Below are positions 50,133 to 60,960 of a stretch of 64,000 bases of DNA, piece by piece; positions within the stretch are counted from its first letter, which is position 1; every line of letters begins with the position of its first letter. The position numbers were made by a program, and so were the translations under genes. Origin of the DNA: Oscarella lobularis (lineage: Eukaryota > Porifera > Homoscleromorpha > Homosclerophorida > Oscarellidae). The notes under the pieces were generated by a model. That model did not search any database. It worked only from the letters and a program-made list of their open reading frames with translations, and was not told where the DNA came from. The DNA is taken from assembly GCF_947507565.1 (NCBI RefSeq), contig NC_089177.1:2170001-2234000 (forward strand), given 5' to 3'.

Positions 50133-51307
50133 ATGGGAAATGCGGAAAGCGACGTCCCGACGCCGGTGGAGCGAAAGCGTCGTTCCACGTCGGACTCCGC
50201 CGAGTCGACGCTAGCGCTCTGTTGCTCTCGCGCGCTGACCGACGTCGGTAGCGGCTCGCGAGCGCCCGTACGATCCGTCGCTCCGCGCGCGCGTACCCAC
50301 GCCGTCGGCGCTCACTTCTCCCATCGAGTCACGAGTAAGTACGACATCAAGGCTCTCATCGGTCGCGGCTCCTTCTCGACCGTCGTTCGAGCGGAGAACA
50401 AGACGACGCGCGAACCGCGCGCGATTAAAATCGTCGACATACGCGAGGACAGTTTCGACTGCATAAAGACGGAACTGACGATACTACGGCAGGTCCGTCA
50501 TCCGCACGTCATCGTTCTGTACGAGGCGTTCGTCACGAACAAGTGCGTCTACATGGTCATGGAGTTGGCGACGGGCGGCGAGCTGTTCGATCGGGTTCTA
50601 GCTCAAGGCGGTCGCTATCCCGAACGCGAAGCCGGTCAAGTGACGGGGATGATTGTCGACGGGGTTCGATATCTGCACTCGATCGGTATCACGCATCGGG
50701 ACTTGAAGCCGGAGAATATATTGTACTATCACCCGGGACGCGATTCGCGCGTCGTCATCACCGACTTCGGTTTGTCTCACGTCGTCGGTTCGAAGGAATC
50801 GTCGGAATCGTCCGAGGACGGGATGAGGACGACGTGCGGCACGCCCGAGTATATAGCACCCGAGATTATTCTGCGGCAAGCCTATTCGCGTGCCGTCGAC
50901 ATGTGGGCTGTCGGAGTCATTGTCTATGTGCTCTTGAGTGGGCTCATGCCGTTCAAGGACGATGGAAATAGGAAAAATTTGTATCGAAGAATAATTAAGG
51001 CTGATTTCAACTACGATGCCCAAGTATGTACAGTAGTAAAACCTGTCTATACTGATATATCTATGTTTAGCCTTGGCGAGGAGTCTCTGGTACGGCTAAA
51101 GATTTCGTTGATCGACTTTTAACTCTCGAGCCTCTGACGAGAATGACGGCAGAGGAAAGTATGAGTCATCGATGGATCATTGCGTTGCAAAAAACAGCAC
51201 TAGCGCCGCTGCCGTCACCTATCAATAAAGACATTTTGTCCGGAAAAGCTAAAACTCGTAAGCCAGTAAAAAACAAAAAGAGAACCTCGTCTAGAGGAAG
51301 TCCCTGA
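50133..51307 (+). CDS. PSKH1: PSKH1-type protein serine kinase
   Basis: Start at 50133 gives MGNAESD, a likely N-myristoylation signal, as in PSKH1 (MGCGTSK). Upstream in-frame ATG 50055 would bury it. The kinase domain has VTSKYDIKALIGRGSFSTVV, AIKIVDIR, VYMVMELATGGELFDRV, GITHRDLKPENILYYHPG, ITDFGLSHV, TTCGTPEYIAPEIIL and VDMWAVGVIVYVLLSG. One intron at 51025-51070, then PWRGVSGTAKDFVDRLL and a basic tail (KPVKNKKRTSSRGSP). All catalytic residues are present. Human PSKH1 associates with Golgi, plasma membrane and splicing-factor compartments, helped by its acylated N-terminus. It converges on UQCRFS1. Confidence 0.94.
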
Positions 51308-51494
51308 AACTGGGGGCCGATTGTCAACTAGCAATGATAAAGGAACAGCCTTGTTGTACCTAAATGACACCTGCTATACAAAGAAACAACGCAAAGGACC
51401 TCTTTCTCTACAGTATATTTATTTCCACAGAACGAATACATAAGGACACCAATATACAGAGAAACAAAAAGGAATGCAAGAGAATAAATCAACG

Positions 51495-52335
51495 TCAACC
51501 GACGACCAAGACATTATCCTCCGGAAAACTATGGTCAGGAACGGGCAAATTGAGCGGCGCCGGACCCTTTCGAATGCGCCCGGACGCATCATAATGGGAA
51601 CCGTGGCACGGGCAAAAATATCCGCCAAAGTCGCCCTGATGTGATAGGGGAACGCAACCTAGATGCGTGCACACGCCCAACAAAATCAACCACTCCGGCC
51701 TTTGAACGCGCGCCTCGTCGTGCTGCGGATCGCGTAGCGTATTGATATCGATGCTGCGTTCGCGCGCGATTTCGTTCTCGGTGCGATGACGTACGAATAC
51801 GGGCTTGCCGCGCCACTTAATCGTGACTGCTTTACCGGCGACGATATTCGATATGTCGACTTCGACTTTGGAGAGCGCTTTCACGTCGGCCGACGCGCCC
51901 ATCGTCGAGAGAAAGTCGACGACGACGTTCTTCGCGACGTAGGCGGCCGCCGCGCCGCCCGCCGCTGCCATTGTGTACGTGAACGCGCGTCGACTTACGT
52001 CGCCCGTCGCGAGAGCCGTTTTGTCTTTCGTGCTGTCGCGACGATACTCGGAGAAGTCGGGAACGCGCACGTCCGTGTGACCGCACCGAATTTGAGCCGT
52101 TCCTAGTCGACATTTACTTGCGTACGCCTTGCGATTATGTGGGCTTACGTAAGAGCGACAACGTTGCTCTTGGAGTTTTCGAGAAGGGTACGATTTGACA
52201 ACGTACCCCCGATTGGGGCCCCTCCGACGCGATTTCGGTCGTCGCCGGCATCGAACGCACTACCGTCGAGCGCCATATCGACGTCGAACGCAATAGATGG
52301 CCAAAACCGGGTGAAACGACTCGCGGTGAAAGCAT
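51495..52335 (-). CDS. UQCRFS1: Rieske iron-sulfur subunit of complex III
   Basis: Exon 1 (start MLSPRVVSPGFGHLL, 52335) is a basic, Ser/Arg-rich mitochondrial presequence. A 46-nt intron is followed by TAQIRCGHTDVRVPDFSEYR, matching the human SHTDIKVPDFSEYR start of the mature part. A TM segment (AFTYTMAAAGGAAAAYVAKN), the flexible hinge (STMGASADVKALSKVEVD), and the 2Fe-2S cluster ligands CTHLGC and CPCHGSH follow. The end PDHSFPEDNVLVVG is complete. Electron transfer from ubiquinol to cytochrome c1 in the inner mitochondrial membrane. Confidence 0.96.
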
Positions 52336-52713
52336 CGCGTTGTGATGAAGGGCTGGAGTGTGCGCAGCAGGCCTGTGACGTCAATACAAGGACAGACATA
52401 GATACTACTCTCTGTCCAGCCTGAGTTGGCCGATCAGAAAGTGCTAATAAAATCTCTATCCTTAGGCGTACACGCGCCGTTCTTACCTTGTTCGAAAGCG
52501 CAGAACGATGGGAATTGTTGTAGAATATTTTCGCGTTGATATCTACAAGTTTTAGGGGTGCTGCAATATGTTACACGCCCCCTCATTATCATCATCCGGC
52601 GGCCAACTCAGGCTGGACAGAGAGTAGTATATCTATGGTACAGACAACACAAGGCTGGGTACAGATCAAGGCGCAAAACAAAAACACAGCACAGACAATG
52701 TTTCTGAGTTTGG
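52336..52713. other. Spacer before the NC1 cluster
   Basis: About 380 bp between UQCRFS1 and NC1 copy A. It contains divergent promoter sequence for UQCRFS1 and no coding frame that I can support. Confidence 0.4.
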
Positions 52714-53441
52714 CTATTTGTAGCAGACTCTGCATCGGCTTATTGTTCCATATCTGTCGTAGCCGTGTCTTGCACGCTCGTCAAAGTATCTTGTGGATAG
52801 CCAATAGGACTTTTCATAGGGCGTTTTATGACCACAATAGCTGTTGTAGCATTCCAAGAAGGGAGCGGATTCATGATAACGCAAGCATGATCCGCTTTTG
52901 CCAAGATCAACGGCACTTCCCACTGTATCATGGAATGAAAACTGAATAGAAGAGATAAAGAAATAGTATGTGAGTGGATTTTGATTGATTTCTGCTAACC
53001 TGAACGTAACTGTATCCAGACCAAGCACTTCTCCATCCACTTGGACATGACGGATAGGACGTTGACTGGCTATGAACAACAATATGAGTATAGGGTCCCT
53101 CACAGACGGCGCAACGACTCGGATGCTTGTTGTCTCGCCCCCATAGCCATGCGCTAAAATCGCGTGATTGGTAATGATCACAAGTGCTAGCTGGATCCGT
53201 AGCATTTTGCTGCTGTATTAGGATAGAAGTTCTTGAGACATGATCCAGGGCTAGAAAGATCTTGTCCGTTTCCGCTTCCGTCAACTGGAGCGTTTCCTCC
53301 ATAACTGTAACCAGTCCATAGCTGGCTGTAGCCATTAGGACACGAGGGAGTGTATCTTGATTGGCTGTGTCGCACAATGATTCCAGTGTAACCGTTTGTC
53401 AGTGTGCAGACACCGAAGACGAGAAGAATTGCAATGAACAT
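52714..53441 (-). pseudogene. NC1-only secreted protein, copy A (frameshifted)
   Basis: Two exons like copy C. Exon 1 begins with a signal peptide (MFIAILLVFGVCTLTNG) and IIVRHSQSRYTPSCPNGYSQ, the start of a collagen IV C4 domain. At 53187-53192 it carries four extra bases relative to copy C, giving an in-frame TAG at 53187-53189 after 84 codons. The rest reads on in another frame ([35 protein letters not shown]). Exon 2 (VGSAVDLGKSGSCLRYHESA to RCRVCYK) is intact. It is either a recent pseudogene, a sequencing error, or makes only a half domain. The flanks are similar to those of copy C, showing tandem duplication. Confidence 0.75.
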
Positions 53442-54239
53442 GGTGAAAAGCGACTTGGCGAGAGTATTTGAAAGATAGCAGATTTCGAAGAGGCTGCCGA
53501 TGAACGACTGAGTTGATTGACTGCATGTGGCTCTCAGCTCTACTTATATTCTTTCTGGATGCGGCAATTCCGTCTTTTATTGCCTGTTGGTAAAAAACGG
53601 CGCCAGCTGCCAGTGGCGTGAGGGTGTTGACAGTTGCTTGAGTCGGGGATTTACCTAGGGCGTTTCTCATTATTTTTTTCTGAAGAGCTAACATGCTCAG
53701 CAACTTGAAGAGTAACTGAGTTAGAGGTAGAATTTGAAGCCGCTTTGAATTCTTTACTCAGTGGTCTGGCAAAAATGGTTCGGATTGACAATTCTCCTCA
53801 TTCGTAGCGCTTTTTCCGCATTGCATTTAAACGCGGTAATTACGTCATTAAACAATAACAATTTACAATAACAATTTACATCTTACCTGGGCGTTTCTCA
53901 AGACCTCGTGCACTACTCCGTAACTTGAAGTGAAAGGCAGAATTCGACCGCCGGCCGCTTCCTGTCAGCAAGTCAGTGGTGGTGTACAATTCTCCGCATT
54001 TTTGGGAGCTTTTTGTATTTTACTCTTTAGACGCGGCATTTCAAGCAATTGTCGACACCGACACGCCGCCGGCTAGTGTCGTTCTTTGCCAACTAATTAG
54101 CGCGAAGGCTTGCATGCATACCTATGCCACTACCTATATGCCTGCCTATGCACAAGCCACCAGGTCACGCGCGCAGGGCCTGGCTTGATGCACCGGTATA
54201 ACCGGTATCCCCGGTATCTACGTATCTAGGCAGATGCGC
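53442..54239. other. Duplicated flank of NC1 copy A
   Basis: No gene seen. 53442-53560 and 53940-54060 resemble 57549-57660 and 57765-57900 upstream of NC1 copy C (shared gcaagtcagtgg, tacaattctccgcatttttgg and agacgcggca), so they are upstream or promoter sequence carried along by the duplication. Confidence 0.6.
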
Positions 54240-54375
54240 AGCTTCCCATATCGCTTACCGTACGCAGCGGCACTAAAATGCGCTATTTACATAGTGTGAC
54301 GTCATAAATTTCACGTTGCTACACATGCACGTATCCTTCGAGTTCTATAAAGTAGTTACATTCCGTGCACGATGT

Positions 54376-54424
54376 CCAGGCCCTCTCTCCCCCGGATGTT
54401 ACCGATGGGGGAGAGAGGGTCTGG
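54376..54424. repeat. Hairpin with 18-bp stem, unique to one copy of the duplication
   Basis: ccaggccctctctccccc (54376-54393) pairs with gggggagagagggtctgg (54407-54424) with one mismatch and a 13-nt loop. The matching place in the other copy (about 59755) lacks it, so it was inserted here or lost there. It could be the core of a small mobile element. Confidence 0.6.
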
Positions 54425-54979
54425 AACCGAGGCTACGTGATAAACTCTCCGATCCTTTTTACTTCGTCCACGACAGCAGTGGTGTGATACAAAGTCTACC
54501 CTAAAGGCACGGACGCAGATGGCTGATCTTGTAGTAAGAAGTACAGCACTTGAATGTACGGCTCAGGTTTAGCGCCTAGCGCTGTACACGTGAATAATGG
54601 TCAACACTTTGTGATCAAATGTTTAGTGTAGTCAATATTGTTAAAATTGGGCGCCCAAGTCGCATGCGCAAACAGGGCGGCCAAACCAGAGACAAACCAT
54701 ATCTATGGCCAAACCATATATATGGCCAAACAGGGCAAAGGAAGGCAAAGAAAAGAAACGATGCTAACGCACGCGAGTCAGGTGAGCGATCTTCGACGAA
54801 AAGGTAGACAGTACAGAATCTCGCTATTCTCTGTCGTTCTTTTTTGTATGATCGAACGCGAGTAGCATTAAGGAAATAGAAAGATGTTGTCATGTGTGGG
54901 GACCCTAAGAAGAACGCGTGGCTAAACCGTTTAGATAACGACCGTTTCCTAGGCGGTCTTTAGTAGACAGAGTGTTGGA

Positions 54980-55690
54980 ATGAATGCTTTTCCGCTTTTT
55001 CTTCTGCTGCCGCCGAGCCAGAACCTTTCGGGTCGACGGGAATGGAAGGCGAGCTCGATTACGAGGAGGAAATAGACGATGGCGGTAAATCGCCGCCACC
55101 GCCAATTGAGAATGCGGAAGAAGAAGAAAAAGAAAAAGACGAAAAAATGGGCGCGGCGGAAGAGGACGAATGCGATGGAGAAGTGAAATCGGACTTGGAA
55201 GACGGAGAATTAGAAGATGACGTCAGACTTTTTTTTGAGTAAGAAACTTCTACACTGCTAAATGTATTTCTAGGAGGATTTGGAAGGTGAAGAGGATAAG
55301 GCGGACGATAATGTTCCAGCAAAGAAAATGATAAAAACGTATAAGAGCGGAGGATGAGGTAAGACTGAGAAGTGTCATTGAATTCATCTGTGACGTCTTC
55401 TATCTCTGGTCTTCTTTCAGAAGGCCATCATCCCTATCTTCAGTCAGGTGATGCAGTAGATCCTTTGCTCTTTTGTTTCTTATATTTTTTCACTTATAGG
55501 ACTCATCCGTACGCTATAATGTCTCGGGCTCCACCGCCGCCACATTGGGTTTCAGACATGCATCCTTATCCTCCTGGTCCTGGATATCATGGGTCTGTGA
55601 AAAGGAAATCGGCTTGGGAAAGAGAAATGAAAATGTCAAGGTAATCAATGTTATTGGTATCACCAGAAAAAGATTAGATGGCAGTAAGTT
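54980..55690 (+). pseudogene. ZC3H18-like 5' fragment (duplicate)
   Basis: This region matches the first exons of the full gene at 60174. The ATG at 54980, equivalent to the start of the intact gene, is followed by an insertion that throws the frame off and leads to a stop. A later ATG at 55042 restores the frame (MEGELDYEEEIDDGGKSPPP, SDLEDGELEDD). Exon-like pieces continue to HPYPPGPGYHGSVKRKSAWE near 55620, then homology ends; no DEWKDPWRR or C-terminal exons follow. It is a truncated copy, perhaps still transcribed. Confidence 0.75.
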
Positions 55691-55810
55691 CTTATACAAT
55701 AAAGACGGACGCTTTTGCTCCTTTCTATTTGTTTGACCCAAACCCCTATAACCCTAATAAACAGACAGACATTCATGCGCTTGCATATAGGGTACCAGAA
55801 TTAGAAAAAA

Positions 55811-55885
55811 CCTCAAAGCTTTGAGGCCAGCTACTAGAACTTGTAGTACTGGTCATGTATAGTACCGGTCAATATACATGACCGG
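55811..55885. repeat. Palindromes downstream of the truncated ZC3H18 copy
   Basis: CCTCAAAGCTTTGAGG (55811-55826) is a perfect 16-bp palindrome. About 20 bp on, actggtcatgtata and tatacatgaccgg form a second inverted repeat (about 55847-55885). No gene is seen from 55740 to 56216. These may mark an element end or duplication breakpoint. Confidence 0.45.
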
Positions 55886-56216
55886 CTAGCACGGCACCGT
55901 AACTTCTTCATCCAGATTCGTTTATTTCATACACTTAGTACTCCACAGCAAAAGGAAAAAAACACAAAACACTACTAAAGCGGTTTCTTACATAGTCTCG
56001 GTAGTCAGACCCTAAGCGCTTACCTCGATCGCACTCCTACGTAGTACGTCGTGTAATGAAATACTTGTGTCGCCCATATTGCATAACTACGCCTAACAGA
56101 CTAGTAGCTATTTGTAGTATCCATACTGTGTGGTGATTTCTACCTGTAACAACGACGGTCGTTCTCTTACAGAGTTTTAGATCTTGAATGGCGTGGAGCA
56201 CGCGTCGTAGCGCTGC

Positions 56217-56745
56217 TCATTTGTAGCAGACTTTGCATCGGCTTATTGTTCCAAGTCTGCTGTAGCCATGTCTTGGAGCCTCGTCAAAGTATCTTGTGGA
56301 TAGCCAGTAGGACTTGTCATCGCCTGTTACTATACTACAATGGTTGTTGTAGCATTCCAAAAAGGGGATAGATTCATGGTAACGCAGGCACGATCCGCTT
56401 TTGCCAAGATCAACGGAAGATCCCACTGAGGGATGAGGTGAAAACTAAATAGAAGAGAAAAAAGAAATAGTACTACATAGTATACTACATATACTATGTA
56501 TGGAATATGGGCGAATTTTGATTTGTGCTGACCTCAACGAAACTGTATCCAGACCAAGCACTTCTCCATCCACTTGGACATGACGGATACGTTGGTGACT
56601 GGCTATGAACAACAATGTGGGATATGGTCCCTCACAGACGGTACAACGACTCAGATGCTTGTTGTCTCGTGCCCATAGCCATGCGCTATGATCGTCGTAA
56701 TGGTAATGATCACAACTGCTGGGACCCGTTCAACTGACAAATAAT
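56217..56745 (-). pseudogene. NC1-only protein, copy B (5'-truncated, frameshifted)
   Basis: Exon 2 is intact (VGSSVDLGKSGSCLRYHESI to RCKVCYK, stop at 56217). Exon 1 starts abruptly near SCDHYHYDDHSAWLWARDNK; the signal peptide and first third of the domain are missing. A one-base deletion after the codons for CEGPY shifts the frame before the second C4 half ([20 protein letters not shown] is in another frame). Clearly a broken copy. Confidence 0.75.
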
Positions 56746-56821
56746 CTCGCTTTATTTGTATAGAAGAATGATCAAACAGATAAAAGCAAAACAGACAGAC
56801 GAAGCTTCGGGACTAAAGGAG

Positions 56822-57548
56822 TTATTTGTAGCAGACTCTGCATCGGCTTATTGTTCCATATCTGTTGGAGCTGTGTCTTGGACCCTCGTCAAAGTATCTT
56901 GTGGATAGCCAGTAGGACTTGTCATCGCCCGTTATTCGATAGCAATTGCTGCTGCGACATTCCAAGAAGGGATTAGATTCGTGGTAACGCAGGCAAGATC
57001 CGCTTTTGCCAAGATCAACGGCACCTCCTGCTGTGGAATGACGTGAAAACTGAAAAGAACAGAAAAAAGAAAATAGTATACGTATGGAATTTTGATTGAT
57101 TTGTGCTAACCTCAACGAAACTGTATCCAGACCAAGCACTTCTCCATTCACTTGGACATGACGGATAGGACGTTGACTGGCTATGAACAGTAATATGAGT
57201 ATACGGGCCCTCACAGACGGCACAACGACTTGGATGCTTGTTGTCTCGTCCCCATAGCCATGCGCTATAATCGCCTCTGTGCCAGTGATCACAAGTGTTG
57301 GATCCATAACATAATGCTGCTGCATTAGGATAGAAGTTCTTGAGACATGATCCAGGGCTGGAAAGGTCTTGTCCGTTTCCATTTCCTGCATTTGGAACGT
57401 TTCCTCCATAACTGTAACCAGTCCATAGCTGGGTGTAGCCGTAAGGACACGAGGGAGCGTGTCTCGATTGGCTGTGACGCACAATGATTCCAGTGTAGCC
57501 GTTTGTTAGTGTGCAGACACCTACGATGAGAAGAATTGCAATGAACAT
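56822..57548 (-). CDS. Secreted protein made only of a type IV collagen NC1 (2x C4) domain, copy C (intact)
   Basis: Exon 1 57548-57111, exon 2 57049-56822, 221 residues. A signal peptide (MFIAILLIVGVCTLTNG) is followed at once by YTGIIVRHSQSR, the first strand of a collagen IV C4 repeat (human GFLVTRHSQT). Repeat 1: GQDLSSPGSCLKNF, YSAWLW and SRCAVCEGP. Repeat 2: VHSQSTSYPSCPSEWRSAWS, AVDLGKSGSCLRYHES, KSYWLSTRYFDEG and ISRCRVCYK. All twelve Cys of an NC1 domain are present. There is no Gly-X-Y helix, and the frame cannot extend upstream. The loops that bear the Met and Lys of the sulfilimine bond in collagen IV are shortened and lack these residues. In animals free NC1 normally arises by proteolysis; here it is gene-encoded. 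Function unknown. Confidence 0.85.
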
Positions 57549-58297
57549 AGTGAAGAGCGACTTGGCGAGAGTATTTGAAAGATAGCAGATTTCGAAGAGG
57601 CCGCCGATGAACGACTGAGGTTGATTGACTGTGGCTTTGCCCAGCTCTACTTATATTCTTTCTTAGATGTGACAATTCCGCTTTCTATTGCTTTGGTGGC
57701 AAAAAACGGCACCAGCCGGCGTGTGACGGTGTCGACAATTGCTTGAGTCACGGTGCGGGGGATTTACCTGGGGCAGCAAGTCAGTGGCGTACAATTCTCC
57801 GCATTTTTGGGGTGCTTTTTCCGTATTGTCGACAATTTAGACGCGGCATATTTCAAGCAATTGTTGACACCATCACTCCGCGTTTCGTTCTTTGCCAAAA
57901 TGGTAATAGAAAACGGAATCCGAAAAGAATTGAGTAACGGTGCGGAGGGCCGAGGGGGGGCGTGCAACTTGAAATCAAAAGCAGAATTCGAAGGGCCCCG
58001 AAGGCGTTTTCAAAGACAAAGTAAGAAAACGCGATAGGGGAGGGTAAACATTATGTTTCCCCTGGATTAAGATTCTCAAAAATCTTTGCCAAGAGCTAAA
58101 TAGCCTTGACCGTCATAGCTTTCGCCCCGCCCATTTCCGATCCCTAGCAGTTCGCGGCGAAACGTGATTTAGCGATCGAGTACAGTGCAAGACTGCAATG
58201 AGAAACCAAGACAGAGAAAACGCTACCGTAAAACATACGCTAATATGCAGCTAGTACTGCTAGGTAAAAACAGTCACTGCATGCAATGTATTTCGGC
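57549..58297. other. Upstream region of NC1 copy C
   Basis: No gene recognised. The part up to about 57900 repeats the flank of copy A, including gcaagtcagtgg and tacaattctccgcatttttgg. The rest up to the sulfotransferase stop is unique and holds no supported frame. Confidence 0.5.
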
Positions 58298-59419
58298 TCA
58301 CCCGGCTTTCAACATGCTTACAGTTGGCATACTATAGTTGAATAGCAGGTAGTCGAGCTTGTATAAGTCTAGCAGTTTGCCTAGTACCTCCGCACTCAAG
58401 CTCCTAAAGCTCTCTCTAAATTTCGGCCTCGATGAAAACGCCGGATTTTTGTGGGGTACTCGTAGGTCCGTAGGCGCCCCAATAGCATTCAATATATACT
58501 TGGTATCTTCATCAAGCGTATCGGTCGACGCATAAAAATCGTAGTGCACGACACATGGCTCGCACAAAGTTGAAGCTGGCCGCCAATGAACGTTTTCGCT
58601 AGAGGGACGCGCAGCATACTTTGCAACGTAGGAAGCGAACTCGTCGAATCGTACCCCTCGGCCAGTCTCGATCTTCTGCTCGCTCAGACCACCTCGTTCA
58701 CGCAGTATTTGCTCTCCTATAGTCCGAAAAATTCCTGGTACAGCTGTAACGAATTTACTCGTATAGGCCGACATTAGTCGATCGAGCGGCTCCCTGTGCA
58801 CCATGACCTTCGTATAGGTGCGTAGTTTTTCATCCAGCTGAGTCGAATTATCAGATTTTGCCAGTGTAGTGTACTTTTCCCTAATGTGTACCTTGTACTG
58901 CCCAATACTCTCAAGATTGGGAGCTTTACCGGTCAGTACTAAAATGAGCGATTTCCACGACGTACAGCCCGCTTTTTGTACTTCACAGTAGATCAGTTTA
59001 TGCTTGTCGTCAACAATCATTTGACGGCGAATAGACGGCTTAGGAAATTTGCGTTGAAGTTGCGTTTCCGACCGAAACCGTTTGCATGCGTTTTCAACCC
59101 ATTTTTTTCTTTCGCGAAAGCGACGTCCGACTCGATTCGCCGATACGGAGAGATCCTCAAGCTCAATAGTCGTTGTCCCGGCGTCGCTAATTACTACCGG
59201 TACGAGAGATTTCGTCACTGCGGCGACCGTTTGATAGGCAGCAGTAGCAGGTTTAGAGATGCGGCGAGGGAGGCCATCTCGAAAATGATACGTGAACTTG
59301 AAGAAGTAAAGAAGTGCTAGCGTTGTTAGAAGAGCAGCGACTACAAGTAGGCCTAGTCAGTGTTCAGTTACCTTATATATAGCATTTAGTAAAGGGAGCT
59401 TACGGTAAGCGATCCGCAT
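58298..59419 (-). CDS. Type II membrane carbohydrate sulfotransferase (CHST8/9/11-14-like)
   Basis: A predicted 44-45 nt first intron joins MRIAY (ATG 59419) to LLVVAALLTTLALLYFFKFT, a signal anchor with a short cytosolic N-terminus. The luminal domain has IYCEVQKAGCTSWKSL, matching the 5'-PAPS loop of the family (usually CxVPKxGCTNWK; Pro is Gln here), and VMVHREPLDRLMSAYTSKF, the 3'-phosphate-binding motif (usually VREPFERLLSAYRDKF). The region RFDEFASYVAK, HWRPASTLCEPCVVHYDF (family HWxPxxxLCxPCxxxYDF) and LDLYKLDYLLFNY agree with CHST8-14. About 350 residues, as expected. Sulfates Gal/GalNAc-type sugars in the Golgi; the substrate cannot be told. It lies inside the duplicated NC1/ZC3H18 block but is single-copy. 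Confidence 0.85.
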
Positions 59420-59598
59420 GCCTCGCAAGTTGCTAACACATAGCTCGGAAGAAAGGAGGCGTACTTATAGCGCGCGAAGGCTTATTGCAGAGGCGTAGGA
59501 AGCGCAGCGGCTTAACTTAGTTAAGCCTTTGTAACCCGTCGCTAGCGCCAGACCTGAAAATTTTTATTTCTCTTTTCTTTATTGAATAAAGACGTCGT

Positions 59599-60960
59599 AG
59601 CTTCCCATCGCTTACTGTACGCTGCGGTATTTTAGTGAGTGTTCACTAAAATGCGCTATTTACATAGTGTGAGTGACGTCATAAATTTCACGTTGCTACA
59701 CATGCACGTATCCTTCGAGTTCTATAAAGTAGTCTTATATTCTGTGCACGAAGGACGTGATGGCCGATCTTGTAACTAAGAAGTACAGTAATTGAAGATA
59801 GTATGCCATATGAATGTACGGCTCAGGTTTAAGTACGCAGTAGCGCTGTACACGTGAATAATGGTCAACACTTGGTGATCAATAAAAAATGTTTAGTCAA
59901 TACGTATAGTTAAAATTGGGCGCCCAAGTCGCATGCGCAAACAGGGCAAAGGAAAGAAACGATGCTAACGCACGCGAGCCAGGTGAGCGATCTTCGACGA
60001 AAAGGTACAGAATCTTGCTATTCTCTGTCTTTCTTTTTTGTATGATCGAACGCGAGTAGCATTAAGGAAATAGAAAGATGTTGTCATGTGTGGGGTCCCT
60101 AAGAAGAACGCGTGGCTAAACCGTTTAGATAACGACCGTTTCCTAGGCGGTCTTTAGTAGACAGAGCGTTGGAATGGATGCTTCTTCTTCTGCTGCCGCC
60201 GAGCCAGGACCTTTCGGGTCGACAGGAATGGAAGAAGAAGGCGAGCTCGATTACGAGGAGGAAATAGACGATGGCGGTAAACCGCCGCCACCGCCAATTG
60301 AGAATGCGGAAGAAAAAGAAAAGGACGAAGAAATGGGCGCGGCGGAAGAGGGTGAATGCGACGGAGAAGTGAAATCGGACTTGGAAGACGGAGAATTAGA
60401 AGATGACGTCAGACTTTTTTGAGTAGGAAACGTCTACGCTGCTAATTGTATTTCTAGGAGGATTTGGAAGAAGGGGAGGTGAAGGATAAGGCGGACGATA
60501 ATGTTCCAGCAAAGAAAATGATAAAAACGTATAAGAGCGGAGGACGAGGTAAGACGGAGAAAAAAGTTTCATTGAATTCATCCGTGACGCCTTCTATCTC
60601 TGATCTTACTCCAGAAAGCCATCATTCCTATCTTCAGTCAGGTGATGCAGTAGATCCTTTGCTCTTTCGTTTCTTGTATTCTTTCACTTATTGTAGACTT
60701 GGCTCATCCGTACGCTATGATGTCTCGGGCGCCACCGCCGCCGCATTGGGTTTCAGACATGCATCCTTATCCTCCTGGTCCTGGATATCATGGGCCTGTT
60801 AAAAAGGAGGAATCGGCTTGGGAAAGAGGAATGAAAAATGTCAAGGTAATCAATACTATTGGTATCACAGAAAAGTATTAGATGGCAGTAAGTTCTCGTA
60901 CAATAAAGACGGGAGCTTTTGCTTCTTTCTATTCATTGTACCAAAACCCTCCAGATGAAC
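59599..60960 (+). repeat. Segmental duplication, downstream copy (partner 54240-55740)
   Basis: Direct-repeat partner of 54240-55740. It includes the upstream sequence (aaaatgcgctatttacatag, ggcgcccaagtcgcatgcgc) and the 5' exons of the intact ZC3H18-like gene. Because the intact gene continues beyond 60960, this is probably the parental copy. Confidence 0.85.

Larger units (their letters stand above)
54240..55740 (+). repeat. Segmental duplication, upstream copy (partner 59599-60960)
   Basis: Long stretches are nearly identical to 59599-60960, for example aaaatgcgctatttacatag, tcataaatttcacgttgcta, and the 5' exons of the ZC3H18-like gene. Small indels separate the two. This copy has an extra hairpin insert at 54376-54424 and extra copies of a gccaaaccatatatatg-like unit near 54690-54740. 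Orientation is direct. Confidence 0.85.

Noticed and set aside
53335-53703. Minus-strand frame of 122 codons covering the start of NC1 copy A
   Set aside because: Out of frame with the NC1 domain and signal peptide; a similar shadow exists over copy C (57325-57675), as expected for duplicated DNA.
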